In this document: in pieces, positions 54,735-64,000 of the stretch
Layout of the letters: each line of letters starts with the position of its first letter
Numbering within the stretch: the stretch's first letter is position 1
Assembly: GCA_017433295.1 (NCBI GenBank)
Contig: JAFRHL010000034.1
Coordinates: forward strand, 124,001 to 188,000
Length of the DNA: 64,000 nt
Direction of reading: 5' to 3'
From: Eubacterium sp.
Lineage (GTDB): Bacteria; Bacillota; Clostridia; Lachnospirales; Lachnospiraceae
Position numbers and translations under genes: made by a program
The notes under the pieces: generated by a model
Databases searched by the model: none
Seen by the model: only the letters and a program-made list of their open reading frames with translations
What the model was told of the DNA's origin: nothing

Positions 54735-55676
54735 ATGGATTTTGTGCACAGGTCCATAATGCTTAAGGAAACCATCGATTCATTAAAGATCATGCCCGAG
54801 GGTGTTTATGTGGATGGGACCCTGGGCGGAGGAGGCCATTCCCTGGAGATCGTCAGAAGACTTAAGGGAAAAGGCCGGCTCATAGGGATCGACCAGGATA
54901 CGGATGCCATTAAGGCGGCAGGCGGGAGGCTTGAGCCTTACAAGGAAAGGGTCACCCTGGTACACAGCAACTATTCCCGGATGAAAGAGATACTTTCTGA
55001 ACTGTCTGTTCCTTTCGTAAATGGAATCCTGCTTGACCTGGGTGTTTCCTCCTGGCAGCTGGATAATGCCGAACGGGGCTTTAGCTACAGAGAGGATGCT
55101 CCCCTGGACATGAGGATGGACCGGAGCCGGACCCGCACCGCCCGGGATATAGTAAATGATTACAGCGAGACAGAGCTATATCATATCATCAGGGATTACG
55201 GGGAAGACAGGTTCGCGAAAAACATAGCCCGCCATATTGTCATGGCCAGGAAGGAAAACCCGGTGGAGACAACGGGCCGGCTTTGCGAAATAATAAAAGC
55301 TGCTATTCCCGGAAAGTACAGGGCAAAAGGCGGACATCCGGCAAAAAGGACCTTTCAGGCCATACGAATTGAGCTGAACCAGGAACTGGAGGTTTTAAAA
55401 GGGCATCTTTCTGAGATGATCGATCTTTTAGATGATGGAGGCAGGTTGTGTGTCATTACATTTCATTCCCTGGAAGACCGGATCGTAAAGAATATTTTCC
55501 GGACCGCTGAGAACCCATGTATTTGCCCGCCGGATTTTCCGGTATGTACCTGCGGGCGGATATCAAAAGGCAGAGTGGTTACCAGAAAGCCCATCCTGCC
55601 GGGACCGGAAGAGCTATCAGAAAACAGCCGGGCAAAAAGCGCAAAACTAAGAGTATTTGAGAGAGTCCTAGAGTAA
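54735..55676 (+). CDS. rsmH: 16S rRNA m4C1402 methyltransferase RsmH
   Basis: 313 residues. [11 protein letters not shown] at the start, [66 protein letters not shown], and [10 protein letters not shown] are all family hallmarks. Usual place between mraZ and ftsL. Confidence 0.97.
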   Translation: MDFVHRSIMLKETIDSLKIMPEGVYVDGTLGGGGHSLEIVRRLKGKGRLIGIDQDTDAIKAAGGRLEPYKERVTLVHSNYSRMKEILSELSVPFVNGILLDLGVSSWQLDNAERGFSYREDAPLDMRMDRSRTRTARDIVNDYSETELYHIIRDYGEDRFAKNIARHIVMARKENPVETTGRLCEIIKAAIPGKYRAKGGHPAKRTFQAIRIELNQELEVLKGHLSEMIDLLDDGGRLCVITFHSLEDRIVKNIFRTAENPCICPPDFPVCTCGRISKGRVVTRKPILPGPEELSENSRAKSAKLRVFERVLE

Positions 55677-55704
55677 GAGTCAGCAGTAGTGGAGGGGTTA
55701 GTCA

Positions 55705-56238
55705 ATGTCATTGGGTAGTACATCAGATCGTTACAATTATATTTATGGTAATACGGTAAGGAAGCTGGAGATCCCTTCAGCACAGCCCGGGCCGGCAGCG
55801 GAGAGCAGGGGCACTGAAAGGGCAGGGATCTATCCGGCCGGACAGATTTATACCACCTCCTCTACCCGTTCGGACAGGCAGGCCCGCCGGCAGAGAAAAG
55901 CAGAGCGCGCTCTTGATTTTGACTGGAAGTATACGGTGATCCTGACAGTGGCGGCATTTATCTTTATGGCCAGCGCCATCTTTTATATAAAAGGCACCAT
56001 AACCCTTCATAATCTGAACGGGCAGATCACCGAGCTTAAGGAAGAAAAGACCAGGCTTTTAGGCAAGCAGACCGCATTGAAGTCAGAGATAGATAAAGCA
56101 ACAAATCTTGACGAGATACGGGACTATGCGGTAAAAAAGCTTAAGATGGTATATCCTTCCGGGGATCGGATCATTTACTTTAAAGATAATAATGATGATT
56201 ACATCAGACAATATGAAAGTGTTCATGCAGGCAGATAA
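55705..56238 (+). CDS. Cell division protein FtsL-like
   Basis: 177 residues with a basic cytoplasmic N-terminus of about 70 residues, one membrane span (YTVILTVAAFIFMASAIFYI), and a short extracellular coiled coil (LHNLNGQITELKEEKTRLLGKQTALKSEI) ending in a YAVKKLKMVYPS segment. Called FtsL/DivIC-type by topology and by position between rsmH and the PBPs. Confidence 0.8.
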   Translation: MSLGSTSDRYNYIYGNTVRKLEIPSAQPGPAAESRGTERAGIYPAGQIYTTSSTRSDRQARRQRKAERALDFDWKYTVILTVAAFIFMASAIFYIKGTITLHNLNGQITELKEEKTRLLGKQTALKSEIDKATNLDEIRDYAVKKLKMVYPSGDRIIYFKDNNDDYIRQYESVHAGR

Positions 56239-56252
56239 AGCAGGTGGGTAAT

Positions 56253-58442
56253 ATGTCTAAAAGAAGAAAAGCGATGAGACGCCTGACTGCAGAAATGAGA
56301 GGCAAACTGATTATCGTATTTGCGTTTATCTTTTGCCTCTTTTTGCTGTTGGTGGGAATGTTGATCTACTGGAATGTCAGAGATGGAAGTAAGTTCAGGA
56401 ATATCGTACTGGGCCAGCAGAACCATGCCAGTACCACCATCGCCTACGAGCGGGGGAAGATATATGACCGGGACGGCAATATCCTGGCTACCAATGAAAA
56501 AGTGTATACTCTCGTACTAGAGCCCAGGAATATCCTGAAAAACAGCACAAAACCAGAGGAGAGTCTGGAAGCAACAGTCAGTGCCCTGGTTAAGTATCTC
56601 GGACTTGATGAAAAGATACTCAGGCAGAAGATTCAGGAGAACCAGGACTCATATTATGTCGTATACAAAGAAGATGGTAAGGAAATAAATTACGAGCAGG
56701 TTGAAGCATTTAATACCTTCCATGATAAAAAAGACCTTTCCTATGATGCCTCCACACCTGAGACCGAGAAGGCAGAGATCCTTCAGGCAAGGCTTATAAC
56801 CGGTGTGATGTTTGAGGAGAGCTATCGCAGGATCTATCCTTACAACAGCCTGGCCTGCCGGGTCCTGGGATTTACGTCCTCCGGCAACCAGGGAAACTGG
56901 GGGATCGAACAGCAGTATAACAGTGAACTGAATGGTACCAATGGAAGATCCTATTATTATTTCAATGAGGAGCTGACCCAGGAACAGACAGTGAAAGAGG
57001 CTGTTGACGGCAATTCCGTGGTCAGCACCATTGACATGCAGATCCAGAAGGTCATAGAAGATAAACTGAAAAAATATGATGAGTCCATAGGCAGTAAAGG
57101 GACCAATATTCTGGTCATGAACCCTCAGACAGGAGAGATCCTGGGGATGGCAGGTTCCCACCCCTATGATCTTAACAAGCCCATGGAGGAAGAGAATCTC
57201 AAGATGCTTTTTTCCCAGGACCAGATCGAGCAGATGAAGGCCTACACGAAGGAAAAAGAAAAGGAGGAGGCCGAGAAAGCAGCCAGGGCGGAAGAGGCAT
57301 CCACCGGGGAGAAGGCCGGGGAAACAACCGAAGAAAAGAAAAGCGAAGAAGAGAAAGAAATAGAAGAGGGAACAGAGGAGAAGAAGGACTCAGAGGAAGA
57401 AAAAAAGAAGACCATCTATGATGGCTTTTATGAGCTGTGGAGAAATGCCATTATCAGTGATACCAATGAGCCCGGCTCCACATACAAGCCCTTTACGGTG
57501 GCCGCAGGTCTGGAAAATGGTACTTTGACGGGAAAGGAAGAATATTCCTGTGAAGGTTCCAAGGCTGTGGGAAGCAGAAGGATCGGCTGCTCCCATGTCC
57601 ACGGGAGTATTACATTAAAGGATGCCGTGGCGAAATCCTGCAATGTGGCCATGATGAACATTGCCTACAAAGAAGGGGCGGATAATTTCTATTATTATCA
57701 GAACCAGTTCGGGTTCGGAAGAAAAACGGGAATTGATCTCCCCGGAGAAGCAGATACGTCCAGCCTCATCTACAATGCTTCGAATTACAGTAATGATGTT
57801 ACTCTGTGCACCAATGCATTCGGGCAGAACTTTAACTGCTCCATGATACAGATGGCGGCGGGATTTGCCTCCCTGATCAATGGGGGCAATTATTACCGGC
57901 CCTGGGTGGTAAAACAGATACAATCCTCCAATGGAGACATTGTGGAGGATATGGATAAGGTCCTGGTCCGCAATACGATCTCAGAAGAGACCTCCAGGAC
58001 TTTAAGGGATTACCTCCACGAGACCGTATTGTCCGGAACGGGAGTAAAGGCTCAGATTCCGGGATACTCCATCGGGGGTAAAACAGGAACTGCCGAAAAG
58101 ATACCAAGAAATAAAGAAGATTATTATATTTCCTTTATCGGGTTTGCGCCGGTGGATAATCCTCAGGTTATGATCTATGTGACCATCGATGAACCCAATG
58201 TGGATACTCAGGCAAATGCGGGACTGGCCGTGGACCTCCAGAGACAGTGCATGGAAAAGATTTTACCTCTTTTAAATATTGAACCGGACCAGGAAATCAC
58301 AGAACAGGAACTGGAGGCCTATGAAGTTCATACAGGCCATGCCTGGAAGCAGGATAACGGCAGCCCGGAAGAAGAGGAAAAGAATGAGGAGAAGGATAAA
58401 GAGGATAAACAGAAGCCGGCAGAGGAAAAGAATAACAACTAA
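56253..58442 (+). CDS. Class B penicillin-binding protein (FtsI/PBP2-like) with a charged insertion
   Basis: Transpeptidase for septal peptidoglycan. About 729 residues: membrane anchor near the N-terminus, PBP dimerisation region (AYERGKIYDRDGNILA), and transpeptidase domain with STYK (about 408), SCN and KTGT. An approximately 60-residue Glu/Lys-rich stretch (about residues 330-388) is inserted just before WRN...EPGSTYK, and the C-terminus is also Glu/Lys-rich. No PASTA domain. Start ATG 56253 follows AGGTGGG. Confidence 0.9.
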   Translation: MSKRRKAMRRLTAEMRGKLIIVFAFIFCLFLLLVGMLIYWNVRDGSKFRNIVLGQQNHASTTIAYERGKIYDRDGNILATNEKVYTLVLEPRNILKNSTKPEESLEATVSALVKYLGLDEKILRQKIQENQDSYYVVYKEDGKEINYEQVEAFNTFHDKKDLSYDASTPETEKAEILQARLITGVMFEESYRRIYPYNSLACRVLGFTSSGNQGNWGIEQQYNSELNGTNGRSYYYFNEELTQEQTVKEAVDGNSVVSTIDMQIQKVIEDKLKKYDESIGSKGTNILVMNPQTGEILGMAGSHPYDLNKPMEEENLKMLFSQDQIEQMKAYTKEKEKEEAEKAARAEEASTGEKAGETTEEKKSEEEKEIEEGTEEKKDSEEEKKKTIYDGFYELWRNAIISDTNEPGSTYKPFTVAAGLENGTLTGKEEYSCEGSKAVGSRRIGCSHVHGSITLKDAVAKSCNVAMMNIAYKEGADNFYYYQNQFGFGRKTGIDLPGEADTSSLIYNASNYSNDVTLCTNAFGQNFNCSMIQMAAGFASLINGGNYYRPWVVKQIQSSNGDIVEDMDKVLVRNTISEETSRTLRDYLHETVLSGTGVKAQIPGYSIGGKTGTAEKIPRNKEDYYISFIGFAPVDNPQVMIYVTIDEPNVDTQANAGLAVDLQRQCMEKILPLLNIEPDQEITEQELEAYEVHTGHAWKQDNGSPEEEEKNEEKDKEDKQKPAEEKNNN

Positions 58443-58506
58443 AGTATAAATAACTATCCGGGGGCGTACATATATACTAAAGCTTTGAGGAAAGCAGCAG
58501 AAAACC

Positions 58507-60273
58507 ATGCCGGATATCTATGTGTTTCAAAAAAACAAATACAGACTTGTTTTTCTTGCTCTGACAGTATTGCTGATGATACTGGTGATAAGACTCTTCT
58601 ATTTTATGATCTTTGCTTCCCGCCAACTTTCGGATAAAGCCAGAGATGTTGAGCAGAGAGAAAGGACCATCAAGGCCGCCCGGGGGATCATTTATGACCG
58701 CAACGGTAAGGTTCTGGCCGATAACCGGCCGGTGTCCACCATTTCTGTGATCTATCATCAGGTGAAAGAACCTGAAAAGGTCATTAAGCTTCTTAGTAGT
58801 AAGCTGGGCCTTTCTGAGGGGGAGATCCGAAAAAAAGTTGAGAAAATTTCTTCCCGGGAAAAAATTAAAAGCAATGTGCCTAAGGAGACTGCTGATGCCA
58901 TTCGCCGGGCGGGGCTCTCCGGTATCAAGGTGGATGAGGACTATAAGAGGCATTATCCCCATGATGAACTGGCTTCCAAAGTACTGGGCTTTACCGGGGC
59001 AGACAACCAGGGGATCCTGGGACTGGAATCAGAATATGAAGATATTCTGCGGGGAAAAGACGGGAAAATACTGACTATGACAGATTTCATGGGAGTTGAG
59101 GTGGAGGATGCCGCGGAAGAACGGCAGGAGCCTGTTTCAGGCAAAAACCTCTGGCTGTCCCTGGACTACAATATCCAGTGCTATGCCCAGCAGGCCGCAT
59201 GGAAGGTCTTAAAAGAGAAAAATGCCAAGAGGGTCTCGGTGATCCTGATGAATCCCGCAAACGGGGAGATCTATGCCATGGTAAGCCTGCCTGAATATGA
59301 CCTCAACCAGCCCTTCAGGCTTCAGACTTCTGATCAGGAAGAAAAGGAAAGCTCGTCCGGAAAAGAAACTTCAGAAAAAGAAAACAGGCCTGCCGATCAT
59401 AACAAAATGAACGAAGAATTAAATAATATGTGGCGGAATCCTCTGATCAGTGATTCTTATGAACCCGGATCCACCTTTAAGATCGTGACTGCGACAGCAG
59501 CCCTTTCGGAAGGCAGGGTATCAGTTACCGATACCTTTTTCTGTCCGGGTTTTCGCATTGTGGAGGACCGGAAGATCCGCTGTCATAAAAGCGGCGGTCA
59601 CGGACGGGAGACCTTTAGGGAAGGGGTCATGAACTCCTGTAATCCCGTCTTTATGGATATCGGAGCCAGGGTGGGGGCTCAGGCCATGCTGAAATGGTAC
59701 AGAAATCTGGGACTTTATGAAAAAACAGGAGTAGATCTTCCGGGAGAAGCTTCCTCCATCATGCACAAGCTGAATGACATCGGGGCAGTAGAGCTGGCTA
59801 CCATGTCCTTCGGGCAGTCGATACAGATCACACCCCTTCAGCTTCTCCGGGCTGTCAGCGCAGTGGTAAACGGAGGAACCCTGGTCACCCCGCATTTTGC
59901 GGTAAAAACGGAAGACCCTGTAACGGGAAAGACAAAAACCTTTGCTTATCCGGAAAAAAGGGGCTGTGTGACAAAGGAAGTATCCCAGACCATGAAAGAG
60001 CTTCTGGAGGCCGTTGTTTCTGAAGGGACCGGGAAAAAGGGGGCGGTCGCAGGCTACCGCATCGGGGGTAAGACCGCCACCAGTGAAAAGCTTCCCAGAA
60101 GAAATAATAAATATATCTCATCTTTTCTGGGATTTGCTCCCGCTGATGATCCAAAGATCATGGGACTGATCCTGATAGATGAACCGGAAGGCGTTTACTA
60201 TGGAGGAACCGTGGCGGCTCCCGTTATGGCAGAAATTTTTGAAAATGTCCTTCCCTGTCTTGATAATCTTTAA
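58507..60273 (+). CDS. Second class B PBP (SpoVD/FtsI-like) with KTA motif
   Basis: 588 residues: membrane anchor (YRLVFLALTVLLMILVIRLFYFMIF), RTIKAARGIIYDRNGKVLADN, transpeptidase motifs STFK (about 321), SCN and KTAT (about 521) in place of the usual KTGT. No PASTA domain. Tandem FtsI-SpoVD pairs are common in spore-forming Clostridia, so one may serve the spore cortex; which is which is not certain. Confidence 0.88.
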   Translation: MPDIYVFQKNKYRLVFLALTVLLMILVIRLFYFMIFASRQLSDKARDVEQRERTIKAARGIIYDRNGKVLADNRPVSTISVIYHQVKEPEKVIKLLSSKLGLSEGEIRKKVEKISSREKIKSNVPKETADAIRRAGLSGIKVDEDYKRHYPHDELASKVLGFTGADNQGILGLESEYEDILRGKDGKILTMTDFMGVEVEDAAEERQEPVSGKNLWLSLDYNIQCYAQQAAWKVLKEKNAKRVSVILMNPANGEIYAMVSLPEYDLNQPFRLQTSDQEEKESSSGKETSEKENRPADHNKMNEELNNMWRNPLISDSYEPGSTFKIVTATAALSEGRVSVTDTFFCPGFRIVEDRKIRCHKSGGHGRETFREGVMNSCNPVFMDIGARVGAQAMLKWYRNLGLYEKTGVDLPGEASSIMHKLNDIGAVELATMSFGQSIQITPLQLLRAVSAVVNGGTLVTPHFAVKTEDPVTGKTKTFAYPEKRGCVTKEVSQTMKELLEAVVSEGTGKKGAVAGYRIGGKTATSEKLPRRNNKYISSFLGFAPADDPKIMGLILIDEPEGVYYGGTVAAPVMAEIFENVLPCLDNL

Positions 60274-60288
60274 AAAGAAGGTTATACT
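60260..60288 (+). promoter_or_regulatory. Sigma-A promoter before mraY
   Basis: TTGATA (60260-60265), a 17-base spacer, TATACT (60283-60288), starting inside the end of the second PBP gene. TTGAAC...TAACAT at 60304-60333 is a weaker alternative. Confidence 0.65.
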
Positions 60289-60358
60289 TATACGAAATGT
60301 TTGTTGAACATTGATTGAAAATATGTGTAACATACATTGGATAAATGGAGGATATGAC

Positions 60359-61312
60359 ATGAATCATTCAATTACAATACCGGCGCTGCTTTCTTTTTTT
60401 GTTACTCTGATTCTGGGGCCCGGCCTGATTCGTTTTTTGCACAGACTGAAATTCGGACAGTTTATCCGGGAAGAAGGTCCAAAGTCTCATCAGAAGAAGT
60501 CGGGAACCCCTACCATGGGCGGAATACTTTTCCTGGTGGGTATCCTGGCGGGAACAGTCCCCTTTATCAGGACATATCCGGCGGTCATCCCTGTTCTTTT
60601 TGTAACACTGGGTTTTGGTCTGATTGGTTTTCTGGATGATTATATCAAGGTTGTCATGAAAAGGAATCTGGGATTAACACCGGCTCAGAAAATGTTCGGC
60701 CAGTTTCTGGTTACAGGAATATTCGCATTTTACATGGTGAAATATTCCGGTCTGGGGACTGATCTGCTGATTCCCTTTTCGGGAGGGAAAATGCTCCATA
60801 TGGGAGTCTTTTATGTGCCGGTCCTGTTTTTTGTGGTCCTGGGGACGGTAAACGGCGCCAATTTTACGGATGGACTGGACGGCCTTGCATCCAGTGTGAC
60901 CACCCTCATTGCAGTATTTTTTACTGTGATCACCGTGGCGTCGGGAGCAGGGATCCAGCCTGTGACCAGTGCCGTAATGGGAGCCCTTCTGGGATTCTTG
61001 TGCTTTAATACACATCCTGCCAGGGTTTTTATGGGAGATACGGGATCCCTGGCTCTGGGAGGCTTTGTGGCTTCGGCTGCCTATATGCTTAAGATGCCGT
61101 TTTTCCTGCCCCTGGTTGCCTTCATCTATTTTGTGGAAGTATTATCTGTGATCATCCAGGTATCCTATTATAAAAGAACGAAAAAAAGGATCTTTAAGAT
61201 GGCTCCTGTCCATCACCATTTTGAATTATCCGGATGGCCGGAGACAAAGGTCGTTTCTATTTTTTCCATTGTCACAGCGGTTTTATGCCTGATCGGCATG
61301 CTGGCATGCTAA
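60359..61312 (+). CDS. mraY: Phospho-MurNAc-pentapeptide transferase
   Basis: Makes lipid I at the inner membrane face. About 317 residues with ten spans. EEGPKSHQKKSGTPTMGGILF, LGFLDD-type LIGFLDDYIKV, NGANFTDGLDGLA, FMGDTGSLALGGF and the APVHHHFELSGWPETKVV end are hallmark. GGAGG favours ATG 60359 over the upstream frame opening. Confidence 0.97.
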   Translation: MNHSITIPALLSFFVTLILGPGLIRFLHRLKFGQFIREEGPKSHQKKSGTPTMGGILFLVGILAGTVPFIRTYPAVIPVLFVTLGFGLIGFLDDYIKVVMKRNLGLTPAQKMFGQFLVTGIFAFYMVKYSGLGTDLLIPFSGGKMLHMGVFYVPVLFFVVLGTVNGANFTDGLDGLASSVTTLIAVFFTVITVASGAGIQPVTSAVMGALLGFLCFNTHPARVFMGDTGSLALGGFVASAAYMLKMPFFLPLVAFIYFVEVLSVIIQVSYYKRTKKRIFKMAPVHHHFELSGWPETKVVSIFSIVTAVLCLIGMLAC

Positions 61313-61333
61313 GCCGGCGGGGAGGATGACAGA

Positions 61334-62704
61334 ATGTTAAAGAATAAAAAAATACTCATTGCCGGCGCCGGAATCAGCGGCATCGGCGCAGCCGGTCTTC
61401 TGGGGAATGCCGGCTGTGATGCTGTAATCTATGATGGAAATCCGGACCTTGATAAGGAAGCTGTAAGGAACCGTCTTCCGGCCCGGATGGAGATATCCTT
61501 TGAGCTTGGAGAATTCAGACCCGAACTGGCCGATGACTATGATCTTCTGATCTTAAGTCCGGGAATATCGGTAAACGCTCCCATCGCTGCCGCCTTTAAA
61601 GAGCGGAACAAGCCTGTATGGGGTGAAATAGAACTGGCATATGTTTTTTCAAAGGGCAGGATAGCTGCCATCACGGGAACAAACGGTAAGACCACCACCA
61701 CAGCCCTGGTGGGAGAGATCTTTAAGTCATATTATCCGTCGGCTTTTGTGGTGGGCAATATCGGGATACCCTTTACTTCGGTTGCCCTTGATACTGAGCC
61801 GGAGAGTGTGATCGCGGCGGAGATCAGCAGCTTTCAGCTGGAGACCACTGTGGATTTTCACCCGGCTGTCTCAGCCGTCCTTAATGTGACCCCCGACCAC
61901 CTGGACCGGCATGGAAGCATGGAGGTTTACGCAGATACAAAACTGTCCATCGCAAAAAACCAGACCCGTGATGAGGTCATCCTCTTAAATTATGACGACC
62001 CCATTACCAGAGCCATGGCAGAAAGGACTCCTGCCCGGGCGGTGATGTTTTCCAGGAAAGAGGACCTGGCTGAAGGGATCCTCCTGAAGAATACTGACGG
62101 GAAACAGACTTTTACCATAAAGGAGAAGGGCAGGGAGCATCCTGTCTGTACCACAGAAGAGATCCGCCTTCTGGGCAGTCACAACCATGAAAATGTCCTG
62201 GCGGCCATCGGGATCGCCTGGTATATGGGAGTTCCCATTGGCTGCATCCGGAATGCAGTTATGGATTTTAAGGCGGTGGAGCACAGGATAGAGTATGTAG
62301 ACACGGTGGACGGCGTGGATTATTATAATGACTCCAAGGGAACCAATCCGGATGCTGCCATAAAAGGCATTCAGGCCATGGTAAAGCCCACTGTCCTTTT
62401 AGGAGGAGGCTACGACAAAAAATCCACCTATGATGAGTGGATAGAGGCCTTTGACGGGAAGGTTAAAAGCCTGATCCTTATGGGAGCCACCGCTAAGGCC
62501 ATCGGAGAGACAGCCATGGCCCATGGCTTTAACAATATTATATATGCCGGGAGTTTTGAAGAGGCCATGGAAGAAGCAAGAAAGGCCGCATCCCCCGGGG
62601 ACGCTGTTTTGCTTTCACCTGCCTGTGCCAGCTGGGGCATGTTTAAGAATTACGAGGTAAGAGGGCAGAGGTTTAAAGAAATCGTAGGAAGTTTTAAGGA
62701 GTGA
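61334..62704 (+). CDS. murD: UDP-MurNAc-L-Ala D-Glu ligase
   Basis: Adds D-glutamate to the wall precursor. 456 residues. GAGISGIGAAGLL, SPGISVNAP, AITGTNGKTTTTAL, VVGNIGIPF, EISSFQLE, NDSKGTNPDAAI and LSPACASWGMFKNYEVRG identify MurD. Between mraY and ftsW as usual. Confidence 0.97.
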   Translation: MLKNKKILIAGAGISGIGAAGLLGNAGCDAVIYDGNPDLDKEAVRNRLPARMEISFELGEFRPELADDYDLLILSPGISVNAPIAAAFKERNKPVWGEIELAYVFSKGRIAAITGTNGKTTTTALVGEIFKSYYPSAFVVGNIGIPFTSVALDTEPESVIAAEISSFQLETTVDFHPAVSAVLNVTPDHLDRHGSMEVYADTKLSIAKNQTRDEVILLNYDDPITRAMAERTPARAVMFSRKEDLAEGILLKNTDGKQTFTIKEKGREHPVCTTEEIRLLGSHNHENVLAAIGIAWYMGVPIGCIRNAVMDFKAVEHRIEYVDTVDGVDYYNDSKGTNPDAAIKGIQAMVKPTVLLGGGYDKKSTYDEWIEAFDGKVKSLILMGATAKAIGETAMAHGFNNIIYAGSFEEAMEEARKAASPGDAVLLSPACASWGMFKNYEVRGQRFKEIVGSFKE

Positions 62705-62711
62705 GAATGTA

Positions 62712-63875
62712 ATGGCAGACAGAACCAATACAGGCAGGCCCAGACGGCCGGGAAGCACAAATGTCCGGCCGAAAAACCGCAAAAAACGCATCAGGCATGC
62801 CCATTCCATGGATTATGCCATCCTGTTTCTTGTTTTTTTTCTGGTGGCCTTTGGTCTGGTCATGATCTACAGTACCAGCTCCTATAAAGGAGGGCTTTAT
62901 TATAACGATGCCGGTTACTGGCTCAAAAGACAGGCGCTTTTTGCAGGACTTGGGGCTGTGGCCATGGTACTCATTGCGAACTGGGATTACCACTTCTGGA
63001 ACAGCAGAGATATATTTTTCTACATATATTATGGCGGGACTGCCCTTTTACTGTTGTTTACCCTGGTATTCGCGGCGGTCAGCCATGGCTCGAAAAGATG
63101 GATCTCTGTGGGACCCGTCAGGTTCCAGCCTTCCGAGGCGGCCAAAGTGACCCTGATCCTGATCCTGGCCATATACATCAGTGACCATGTCCGGCAGATG
63201 CAGGATACCAGAGGCATTATGAGGGCATTTTTACTGGTGCTGCCTGTCATCGGTCTTGTGGGTATCGAGAACTTAAGTACCTGCATCATCCTGCTTGCCA
63301 TTACCGTGACCATGATCTTTGTTTCCAGCTCCCGTTATCTTCCCTTTGTAGCTCTGGGAGCTGTTGCCGTAGTGGGACTCGGCGGCCTTTTGCTGATGGC
63401 CAGCTACCGTCTGGAGAGGATTAAGACCTGGCTGCATCCCGAAACCAGCGAGAAGGGCATGCAGACCATGCAGGGACTTTATGCCATAGGGTCGGGAGGC
63501 CTGTTTGGCAAGGGGCTTGGACAGAGTATGCAGAAAATGGGTTTCCTGCCGGAGACCCATAATGACATGATCTTTTCTATCATATGCGAGGAACTGGGAT
63601 TATTTGGTGCAATCTGCGTTATTATCCTGTATTTTGTCCTCCTGTGGAGATTTCTGCGGGTGGCCATGAAAGCCTCCGATCTTTTCGGTTCCATGATAGT
63701 CATAGGTGCCATAGCCCATATAGGGTTCCAGGTTTTTGTAAACATCGGCGTGGTTACCAATACCATTCCCAATACCGGTGTTCCCCTTCCCTTTATCAGT
63801 TACGGAGGCACCTCCATGCTGTTTTTGCTGGTGGAAATGGGCCTTGTCCTCTCTGTTTCAAGATATACCAGGTAG
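62712..63875 (+). CDS. ftsW: SEDS-family peptidoglycan polymerase FtsW/SpoVE
   Basis: 387 residues with about ten membrane spans and a basic N-terminal tail. SEDS hallmarks: FGLVMIYSTSS, SHGSKRWISVGPVRFQPSEAAK, and NTIPNTGVPLPFISYGGTSM. By position it is the dcw cluster FtsW; the sporulation paralogue SpoVE cannot be excluded. Confidence 0.94.
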   Translation: MADRTNTGRPRRPGSTNVRPKNRKKRIRHAHSMDYAILFLVFFLVAFGLVMIYSTSSYKGGLYYNDAGYWLKRQALFAGLGAVAMVLIANWDYHFWNSRDIFFYIYYGGTALLLLFTLVFAAVSHGSKRWISVGPVRFQPSEAAKVTLILILAIYISDHVRQMQDTRGIMRAFLLVLPVIGLVGIENLSTCIILLAITVTMIFVSSSRYLPFVALGAVAVVGLGGLLLMASYRLERIKTWLHPETSEKGMQTMQGLYAIGSGGLFGKGLGQSMQKMGFLPETHNDMIFSIICEELGLFGAICVIILYFVLLWRFLRVAMKASDLFGSMIVIGAIAHIGFQVFVNIGVVTNTIPNTGVPLPFISYGGTSMLFLLVEMGLVLSVSRYTR

Positions 63876-63897
63876 ATAATAAGGAGCAGGTAATACA

Positions 63898-64000
63898 ATG
63901 GATAATTCATCGCTTACCCTGGTTCCGGTAATAAAAAAGAAAAAACCGGGCAGGATACTATTTCTGTTATTGATCCTTGCCGTCATAGGCGTGGGGATCT
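63898..64000 (+). CDS. Probable FtsQ/DivIB, N-terminal fragment (cut by right edge)
   Basis: Starts at ATG 63898 with AAGGAG upstream; 34 residues visible, a short basic cytoplasmic part (VIKKKKPGRI) and the start of a membrane span (LFLLLILAVIGVGI). The position after ftsW and this topology suggest FtsQ/DivIB. Confidence 0.6.
   Translation, partial: MDNSSLTLVPVIKKKKPGRILFLLLILAVIGVGI

Noticed and set aside
1-64000. tRNA/rRNA genes, CRISPR arrays, transposases or phage genes
   Set aside because: None found by eye on either strand; the long gene-free stretches are accounted for by leaders, promoters and terminators.

Overview
The window looks like a chromosomal segment from a spore-forming, anaerobic Gram-positive bacterium of the class Clostridia, probably Lachnospiraceae-like. 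The support is spoIVA, a pair of tandem class B PBPs typical of FtsI plus SpoVD, CdaR, RemA, RecU and PrkC/PrpC proteins, AGGAGG-type Shine-Dalgarno sites, sigma-A promoters, and a MurE with the meso-DAP-type DNPR motif. No tRNA, rRNA, CRISPR array or insertion sequence was seen. Family assignments come from motif reading only; no database was searched.

Layout. (1) 1-5131: a carbohydrate ABC importer (MsmX/MalK-type ATPase cut by the left edge, two permeases, a binding lipoprotein with an unusual C-terminal membrane anchor), then a small lipoprotein. (2) 5254-17464: a one-direction cluster, the most unusual part of the window. It holds two nitrogenase-like H-D-K gene sets flanking hypF-hypC-hypD-hypE and a TM1266-type ACT-domain gene. 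It is preceded by a sigma-A promoter and a roughly 190-nt leader that ends in a terminator-like hairpin overlapping the first ribosome binding site. A TtcA-like PP-loop gene follows closely. (3) 18437-24576: galE, a structured RNA-like leader, an LCP/LytR protein, a degenerate WecG/TagA-like protein, a CdaR/PucR-type regulator and an S41 peptidase. (4) 24809-35695: mixed housekeeping genes (DUF5721-like protein, M18 aminopeptidase, spoIVA, RNase HI, small alarmone synthetase, RsmF-like methylase, YgiQ radical SAM, SDR, RluA, RecU). (5) 35753-50098: yicC-remA-gmk-rpoZ, then murE-priA-def-fmt-rsmB-rlmN-prpC-prkC-rsgA-thiN, a conserved Firmicutes order. (6) 50160-52170: ychF and lgt on the minus strand. 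(7) 52395-54071: a Wzm/Wzt (TagGH-like) polymer exporter. (8) 54178-64000: the dcw cluster, mraZ-rsmH-ftsL-PBP-PBP-mraY-murD-ftsW-ftsQ, cut by the right edge. murF is not in its usual place and murG does not lie between ftsW and ftsQ.

How the unusual cluster may work (inference). HypF, HypE, HypC and HypD together make the Fe(CN)2CO group of [NiFe]-hydrogenases, and each retains its key residues here, including the C-terminal PRIC of HypE. No hydrogenase subunit, no nickel-insertion genes hypA/hypB and no hydrogenase endopeptidase gene is in the window. The Hyp genes instead sit between two NifH-like reductases, each with its own NifD-like and NifK-like partners. These D/K proteins are smaller than nitrogenase and lack the FeMo-cofactor histidine. 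A testable idea is that an Fe(CN)2CO-type unit is a substrate, product or cofactor of a nitrogenase-like ATP-driven reductase system.
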